DNA from: Phyto melanocephala
Taxonomy: Eukaryota; Arthropoda; Insecta; Diptera; Rhinophoridae
Assembly (NCBI GenBank): GCA_941918925.1
Contig: OW799233.1
Span: 3,092,001 to 3,156,000, forward strand
Length of the DNA stretch: 64,000 bases
Reading direction: 5' to 3'
Shown one piece after another: positions 56,950 through 64,000 of the stretch. Position numbers and translations under genes: made by a program. Under the pieces are notes generated by a model that worked only from the letters and a program-made list of their open reading frames with translations, did no database searches and was not told the origin of the DNA. Position 1 is the first letter of the stretch; each line of letters begins with the position of its first letter.

Positions 56950-57306
56950 TTTTTTTTTTTTTTTTTTTTTTTTGTGAAACAATGGACGAATTAAATTTTG
57001 GTATCAAGGACCTGGCTAGTAGTAGTACAGTCAGCCAAGCAAAAATTAAAAATCTAAGATTTCGTCTGAAATAAAATGGCATGTGTTAAGTTTGGCAGAA
57101 AAAATAGAATAGAGTAGAATAGAATTTCAATATACCTCTATTCTTTTTCTATTCTTATTCTAACCATCTCTTTATTTCTATATTAAGGCGTCACAATGGA
57201 CCGTATTGGTCTCTGGGTGAGGGTGTGAGGGTAACTTTGCACCAGCCTTACCCCTACCTACCTACATGATGGTAAAGAACACGGCCGAATATAGCACCCT
57301 TACTTT
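56950..57306 (+). mobile_element. mini-me-related fragment, 3' part
   Basis: After a long T tract (about 56950-56973) the sequence carries the AAATCTAAGATTTCGTCTGA block also seen at 46.1 kb, an AGAATAGAGTAGAATAGAAT region, and ends ACGGCCGAATATAGCACCCT then TACTTT, the 3' terminus of the mini-me-like family. The T tract abuts the Tc1-like element. Confidence 0.5.
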
Positions 57307-58972
57307 GAAGAATTATATCTACACTCGAAATTTATTTTAATTATTATCCATTAAAACTTTAGCACTTACATATCTCTATCTTGCCTGCTAACAATATGCA
57401 ATATTTTAAAATCTGCTCTTAAAACCAAAACCGAGGTGTTTTATGCTTTTAATTTTTTGTTTGGTTTATTAAACTTATGTTTTTTAAAGTTTAATTTTCA
57501 TTTTCAATTGTCATGATATCACGTACATATAAGAAGTGTTATTACGTACACCTTCACTGAAACTTAAATCTCCAAACATTACAAAATAATTTCACTTTTT
57601 AAAATTGCATTTAAAAAAAAACACAAATGTAATAAAGAGAAAACATATGGTTAAAGTAATTAAGTAAAGAAAGATTTATAGTGAAACAGTTTACATATTT
57701 CTAAACGTTTAAATCTTTTTTTTTTTGTGAATAGAGCTTTATTAGCTTAAGATAGAAAAAAACACAAGGTTTTCAATGTAATTTGCAATGGATGCATTTT
57801 GCACCATTTTTTCATCACCATTTCAATTCAATCAGTTTTCTGCTGTTACATTTGCAGCAATTGTTTTGTGTATTTATCAAACATCATTTGATATACTATA
57901 TAGAGCAGTACTAATTTAATCACAAAAGTTGTAATGATGTTAAAAAAAAAATAAGCCAAATATAATAATCAGTGAAGTAAAACTAACACGAATCTACTTT
58001 TCTTCTACTGTTTTTGTTTTTTAATAGAGTTACTAATATTTATTGCAAAAAACTATATTGGGAAAGTTGCAAAAATATTCAAGCAGCGGGGTTTTTTAAA
58101 AAGTTATTTAAAACACAGCACAAGTGCTGGGAAATTCTACTACCTTTCATTACTCAATACTATTCATTCGGGTACTTGATACATACTAATCAATACCTTT
58201 AACGGTTTATTCAAATTGAAAAGCAAAGTTCATGTTTATATTTATAAAGTTTTTTTTTTTTTGCAAAGTTTAATTATTCGGGGAAAAAAATAATAAAAAA
58301 AAAATAATATTCAATTTTCAATATAGGGATGAATTTTTAAACAGAGTTCTATTTTACTTATTCCAAAAACACAGTTCTCGAAGTATCGACTAACTACTTA
58401 TTAATATTGAGTATCCAAAACAAGAGAATTTACTTGATACTCAGTACCCAATTACTCAATACTTTAACAGCACTACAAGCACATTGCGCATAAACAAATT
58501 TAAACAAAGTACTTTCGTACTTCTTACTTCGAACTTCCATTACCTTAAAAATATTTCTTATTAGTGGTAATATTTTTAAAATTTCCCACAATAGTTGATA
58601 AGAACAATTTGTTATGTAGTGTTAGTTATTACGATTGATCCGATACTTTCAGGGGAAAGTAAGGATAAATACTCTCTTAAAATACAAAAACGTGCAGTAA
58701 TTCAAAAAAATTTTTTTTCAAGCCTAAAAAAGTTTTTGTAGTTCAAGGAAAAAACGCAACGTAACAGACGTCTTACACGTTAAAATTTTAGTTTAACAAA
58801 TTTTCTTAAATTCTCTTTTACACTCTCTTTGGTGCTTAGACACAGAAATTTTAATTTAACAATTTAAAACTTGTGTGTTTCTGTGAATACTCGTAGAAAA
58901 AATGCAAAGATTTAATTTAAATTGTTTGGCAGACATAAATTTTTTTGTATTTTAGCAGTTTCAAACTCTTTT
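57307..58972. other. gene-free AT-rich stretch
   Basis: No gene or bounded transposon was recognised. Confidence 0.55.
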
Positions 58973-59743
58973 TTTTATACCCTTCACCTGTGGTGCACAA
59001 GGGTATATATAGCTTTGTCATTCCGTTTGTAATTTCTACAATTTTCATTTCCGACCCCATAAAGTATATATTTTCTGAAAGCTTATGAATAGAGGAGTCG
59101 ATTAAGCCCTGACCGTCTGTCCGTCTATCCGTCTGCCCGTCTGTCCGTCTGTCCGTGTGTTGGTTGAAATCAACTTTTAGAAGCAACTATATGTTCCTCA
59201 GATCTGTATATGGTATCAATCTCTTGGAAATATCCAGGAATGAATCGCTATTGAAATTCAGCATAATCGCCCCATAACTTTCTGAGATATGAGCAAAAAA
59301 CCACGACTACCTCGTTTTTTTTCACAATTACAACAACATACATACATAGATACATGTAAAAAACATACCAAACAAAAAAATTACAAAAAAAAAATATTAA
59401 AAATAAGAAAAAAATAATAAAAAAAAACTACAAAAAAAAATTTAAAAAAAATTTAAAAAAAAAATTTAAAAAAATTTTTTAAAAATTTTTCTAAAAAAAT
59501 TTTTTAAAAAAATTTAAAAAAAATATAAAAAAAAAATAATAAAATATAAATAATATATTAAATAAAATTAAATTAAATTTTTTTGGCTCAGCTGGGATTC
59601 GATGCCACATTTATTCTAACGTGTACGTATGCACGTATTTTATATGGGATGAATGGTGATACAAACAATTGTTATTGCATGACTACACGTAGTGAAGGGT
59701 ATATAAGATTCGGCACGGCCGAATATAGCACTGTTACTTGTTT
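58973..59743 (+). mobile_element. mini-me-like interspersed element, copy C
   Basis: Same plan as copy B: TTTTTTATACCCTTCACCTG start, TTTCCGACCCCATAAAGTAT core, GAGTCGATTAAGCCCTGACC, a long GTCY run (about 59112-59156, CTGTCCGTC units), A-rich tract, GGCTCAGCTGGGATTCGATG, and the terminal hairpin ATTCGGCACGGCCGAAT then ACTTGT. It differs from A and B in the middle third, so it belongs to an older branch. Confidence 0.75.
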
Positions 59744-59952
59744 CATTTGTTATTGTTTATTTTTCAAACAGCTGTTTGTTTATGAGCTGCCCAAAAGAAA
59801 ATTCCAAGCTATTTTGTGCAAGAAAAACTATCTCTCTCTCTAAATCACTCTTATTTACTCAATCGTGGATACAATTGGGATCCCGCGTTAGCTTAATGTT
59901 GGGTACGAGATCACACCTAGTTTAACGTCCTTCTTTTTGAGGAAGTGAGAAG

Positions 59953-60745
59953 AATTTTTTTTTTTATTATCCTTTATTAAAAACTAATTCATTTTATCAA
60001 TATCATTAACAGAGTTATGAGAATTTACATATAATATTACACCAATTAACATCTTATTAATAAAATAAAGAAACTACTAATATCACAGATTTAAGGAAAG
60101 GTTGTTCATAAAAAACCTCGCATTAACTCAGAAGTTATAAGAGACTTTAAAACAATCACTGAAATGTGTCTTTTAAACAAAAGACCCTCAGTGGTTGTTC
60201 AGCAAATTTCTTATTATTTCAAAGTTTGACCTTCTGCATTTTTCATTAAATGACAGCGTCAGTTCCCTTGTCAATGAATTAAACATTTTGAAGTCAAAGT
60301 TTCTGTGTAGAAGATAAGTTGGATATCTAAAAGGTAGATTGTGTATTATTTTCAAGTTTTTATTTTGAATGATTTGCAATTTTTTTGTATGCGTTTTAGC
60401 AGCCTTTTGGGACCAGATTTGACAACCATAGGTCATAATCGGTCGAATACACATTTTGTAAATAAGAACTTTGTTCTTTATTTTAAGATTAGATCTTCGG
60501 CCAATTAAGGGGTATAAGGCACGACTACACTTAATTGCCTTCTCGCAAATGTAATTAACATGCTGTTTGAATAAAAGTTTTCTGTCAAGGATTACTTCTA
60601 GATATTTAATTTCGTCCTTCAATGGGATAATTGTCCCCCTAGACGATAAATATCTAGTATCTAGCGTTTTCGCGATTTGTTGAATGGAAATATAATTGCT
60701 TGAGTTTTATCGTCATTGACTTTTATTTTCCATTTGTCATAGTAT
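59953..60745 (-). mobile_element. 5'-truncated Jockey-type non-LTR retrotransposon
   Basis: The minus frame 60188-60622 reads EIKYLEVILDRKLLFKQHVN, then RPIMTYGCQIWSQKAAKTHT, then KLQIIQNKNLKIIHNLPFRY, the thumb and C-terminal region of Jockey-clade reverse transcriptases (family forms KYLGVxLDxxLxFxxHI and YGxxIWxxAA). Upstream, in other frames, KWKIKVNDDKTQAIIF continues the same protein. The 3' end is a poly(A) tail, seen as T11 at about 59956-59966. The YxDD catalytic region is missing, so this is a dead truncated insertion, though still fairly well preserved. Confidence 0.8.
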
Positions 60746-62180
60746 TTACGATGAGAAAGAAATTTGTATGAAATAATATCATCAGGAAATGTATTTAGTT
60801 TTAAAGTTGAACTGTGATTTTTAGTAAAACTGTAAATTTAGCAATTAGTTAATTAAGAATATTTTAATTTTTCCTAATCATAAAAAGAAAATCTTGCATA
60901 CGCTTTGTTTGCACTAATCAGCGAGTTTCTATGTCTAACGATTTTAAAGATATCACGTAGACAACAGAAATGCGTATATTAATTATTTTCTTCTGACAAG
61001 TTTTAAATTTTTATTAAAAAACGTTTGTAAAAGCCCGCAGAGCATAGAGTTTAAATTAGCTGAGAATAAACCTGGTTTTAGAAAACGAGATAACACATCA
61101 ATATACTTTTTTTATTTGTTGTTTTTTTGCTCTACTGAAATTTTTTAAATAAGTTATTTTGTCAAAAGTCCACAGCTATGTATTTGATGCTTTCATTTTT
61201 AAAATTAATAAATAGTGTCGCAGAAGAATCTCGGACAAAAAAATCTCCAGCCAAAAATTTTGTTCGAAACTAATTTGTAAAATCACTGTAACTGAAGTAA
61301 GCAATACTTTAATAAAATTGTAAAATAATTTTGTTACAAATTAATGTTCATAAAAAACGGAAAAGTTATTAAGGCTCCAGGTGACTTTTGGCCCGCCCTG
61401 TAAAACATAGTCAAATTTTGTAAAAAAGAAAAAAATTATTAAACAAAGGCGTAGAGTACAAGTGTTTGACTTTTTCATGTGTTTTGGGTTTGCTACAATA
61501 ACAAAACGGATGCAAATTTTAACGCTTTCCACTTAACGTTGTTGTTTAGGTTTGGCAGTAAAAGTTCTTCAGAATAAAAAATTTTTTGCACCTTTAGCCA
61601 ACAAATGTTTTTTTAGTTTTTTAGATTTTAATAAAATACTTTTTCAACAAATGTTTGATATTAAATAATAAATTTATTTTTCATAGAAAATGTTTCGTCT
61701 ATTACATGAATGGTAATAGAGATGTGAAGGAGGATGTTGTATTTTCAAACATCAACATCTGTAAAAACAAATATTGTTTGCAGTTTTATGCAGTTTATAC
61801 ACATTTTGAGTGCCATTAGCAATAACCAAACAAACAAAACTGTCACTTGATTGTTATTCAATAAATTCTCAAAAGTTCGTTGTTAAATACATTTTTTAAA
61901 AAAGTTTTGGTACGTGCCTTAAGAAACTAAACTAAATTTTATAAATAATTTATTATAATTTATAAATATAATGAATGATTTATCTTTCTCAAATTCTTTT
62001 TATGTGAAAATGTAAATAAAAGATAATTAGTAGGAAACTATTTATAAGTAATAAATAATAAAATAAATTGAGTTTAAGGTTTTAGTAGTTTCTTCTTAAC
62101 TTCAAGAAAATTGTTGAAAATTTGTTCATCAATATTTTACTGTAATGTGGTGTGCTTCTATGATGTTTGTTTTAGACCTA
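60746..62180. other. gene-free AT-rich stretch
   Basis: No gene, RNA or bounded element was recognised. Confidence 0.55.
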
Positions 62181-62740
62181 CAGGGACTATTATACTAATG
62201 AAGTGTGTAAGGTTTTTTTCAGTTTACTTTGGCAAATCACCATACAAAGTCTTACACAAGAACAACGATTACAAATCGTGGAAATTTATTTTTAAAATTC
62301 GCGCGGTTTGTTAAACTAAAGAGCATTTCATCGAAATCGTTCGTCTGAACAGAAAATACACAATACAATGGATAGTATTCATTCAAATCGAACTCGTACT
62401 GTGTCCACATCGATACTATAGACGCGATTGTGACAGATGACTTGAATTTATCAATCCGACACCTCTCTCAGCAACTCCGTCTCGTGGTTTATCTTTTTTT
62501 ATTCTTCAAATCATTGCAAAATCATAAGGAATAGAAATGGTCCCCTCAAGACAGCGCTACAAGCAATACAGCACCAGAAATTATCACTTTCTTGAGCCAA
62601 ACATTTTGTAGCCGGATTATCTCAAGAAAGGGACCTGTAAATTGGCCACCTCGATCATATGATTCGACATCTTTAGACTACTTTTTGTGGGGCTAATTCA
62701 TAGCTTTGGTCTATGCTGATAAATCAGCAACGATTGATGA
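62181..62740 (+). mobile_element. internally deleted mariner-type element, copy 2
   Basis: Collinear with copy 1 at 52.9-53.4 kb: shared blocks include CAAATCACYATRCAAAGWCT, ATTCAAATCGARCYCGTRC, GTGTCCACA, TTGAATTTATCRATCCGAC, CTCGTGRTTT, then after the jump CGRATTATCTYAAGAAAKGG, ACCTGKAAWTKGG and TTTGGTCTAYGC. The remains read RIISRKGPVNWPPRS, then SLDYFLWG, a stop, and LVYADKSATID. It lacks the first catalytic Asp region. Confidence 0.65.
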
Positions 62741-64000
62741 TTAGGAAGCCAACATTTGACTCACTATTGACAAAATACGACCCGGTAAAAAATGTTGTAT
62801 ACCTCAAAAAAAAAAAACATTCGATACAAACAATTTTTATTTCAAAAAGCAGTTTGCAAATATATTACATACAGAGTCAAAAATTCGACAGACATAAATT
62901 TGTATTACTAAAAACAAATTAAGGTCAAATATGAACCATAACTGACCCTCAGTTACTGTAAAACTAAAAGTAAGAACAAAAGAAACTGAAAAAAAAATCG
63001 CTTTGTTAACATTTGAAATACATATTAGACAAATCAGCATTAGTTAAACAATCATTAACTAAGTGCAGTGAAAAATAAACATGTTTTATTTGAAAAATTG
63101 TAACCAAAAAAAATCATTGGTCTAAATTCACACTAAATACAAATGTTGCTGGCTACCACAGCTACGAGTACCACTGATCGATGGCCCCAAAACCGAAAAC
63201 ACCTTTAGCTATATGATACTGGTACAATGTATAATATACACACATATGTACATTTGTCTGTATATTAACATAAGTATGTATGTACATATAAGTATGTATG
63301 TATGCTATTTGGAAAAACAAAATAAACAAATATTACTTGGTCAAAAGGTCTAAAGTACTTAAGAAGAATCACTACACTGTACACTTGTCTTACTTTTCAG
63401 TATCTGAATGTGTTTTGCACTTTTTGCACATTATAATAAATGCAACATAATGATATTAGAGGTATAATGTGGCCAATTATTTTTTTTTTAAATTTTGTTG
63501 TTGTGAAAGATTTAAAAAAAAGTGTCTATTTATTGTAAATGTTCGTTAACTTCCATATAAATATTGCACTTTATCGGAAAAATAAATTTCGGCGTACACC
63601 TTCGACTATAAAGTATTTTTTAAAATCTTTTTTAAATTTCATTATAGCTTTGATATTTACAGTCCGACATTAAAACGTAATATATCGCTTTTTTTTTGTT
63701 GCAATGAGACGAATTTTTTGCTATGGTCCTTTAACTTGAAGAAAAATTTCAAAAGGTGATCCATACGTTTGTCGAAAAAAAGTTTGTCACAGTTATCCCA
63801 ATGCTTTCTTAGCAAAAGCTTAATGATTTTTGCGATCTTCAATTATTTCAGGATCGGACATTAGGGTGGTAAGAACTGAGATTTAATGAACAAATCCATT
63901 GGTAAACCGCACTTTGATATCCAACTAATGTAATGAAAAATTTAAAAAGGCAACGCGATATTCGGCTTGAAAAAATTCTAAATTGCCTTATAAAAAAACT
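62741..64000. other. gene-free AT-rich stretch to the window end
   Basis: No gene was recognised. A GTAT-type microsatellite lies near 63274-63303. The minus frame at 63657-63842 has no motif I can place. Confidence 0.5.

Noticed and set aside
63657..63842. Minus frame near the window end, possible transposase N-terminus
   Set aside because: Lys/Phe-rich with no helix-turn-helix or catalytic motif I could align.
1..64000. CRISPR arrays, bacterial operons, tRNA or rRNA genes
   Set aside because: None seen: repeats present are transposon-related or microsatellite, and no complete tRNA-like fold or rRNA sequence was recognised.

Overview
The window looks like chromosomal DNA of a higher fly (Diptera, Brachycera; most likely a calyptrate such as a blow fly or house-fly relative). 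The reasons are the very AT-rich sequence, short introns with GTAAGT donors and T-rich acceptors, protein-coding genes that read as fly orthologues, and a dense load of insect DNA transposons and non-LTR fragments. No prokaryotic or viral gene block is present.

Genes run, left to right: a Delilah/Taxi-type bHLH transcription factor (19.3-20.5 kb, +); a broken hexokinase fragment (21.7-21.96 kb, +); an intact, motif-complete hexokinase (23.07-24.52 kb, +); a second full-length hexokinase-like ORF that has lost nearly all catalytic and sugar/ATP-binding motifs (26.07-27.43 kb, +); a five-exon uridine-cytidine kinase with two alternative terminal exons (29.85-34.37 kb, +); a secreted astacin metalloprotease (35.79-36.63 kb, -); a strong TATA-less core-promoter match (40.4 kb, +); and a candidate first coding exon with a signal-anchor-like end (43.6-44.1 kb, +) whose remaining exons I cannot find. 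From memory, bHLH delilah/taxi and the testis hexokinases also lie in the same cytological region (97B) of Drosophila melanogaster, which supports the naming of the bHLH gene.

0-19 kb is gene-poor and full of repeats: an RNase H non-LTR fragment, a Helitron-like element built on a 121-bp tandem repeat, a mariner relic probably split by a PIF/Harbinger-like element, a piggyBac-like MITE, a Tc1-like element interrupted by a non-LTR fragment with a 12-bp target duplication, and a mini-me-like element. 37-64 kb is again repeat-rich: two more mini-me-like copies plus partial ones, mariner-family relics (two with the same internal deletion), a second Tc1-like element, a Jockey-type fragment and a Helitron 3' end.

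The most unusual signals are (1) the hexokinase cluster holding an intact enzyme, an apparently dead but open paralogue and a pseudogene, (2) the duplicated terminal exon of the uridine kinase gene, (3) a near-perfect 354-bp palindrome just upstream of that gene, and (4) the Inr+MTE+DPE-like promoter at 40.4 kb. All assignments come from reading the sequence and remembered family motifs; no database search was possible.
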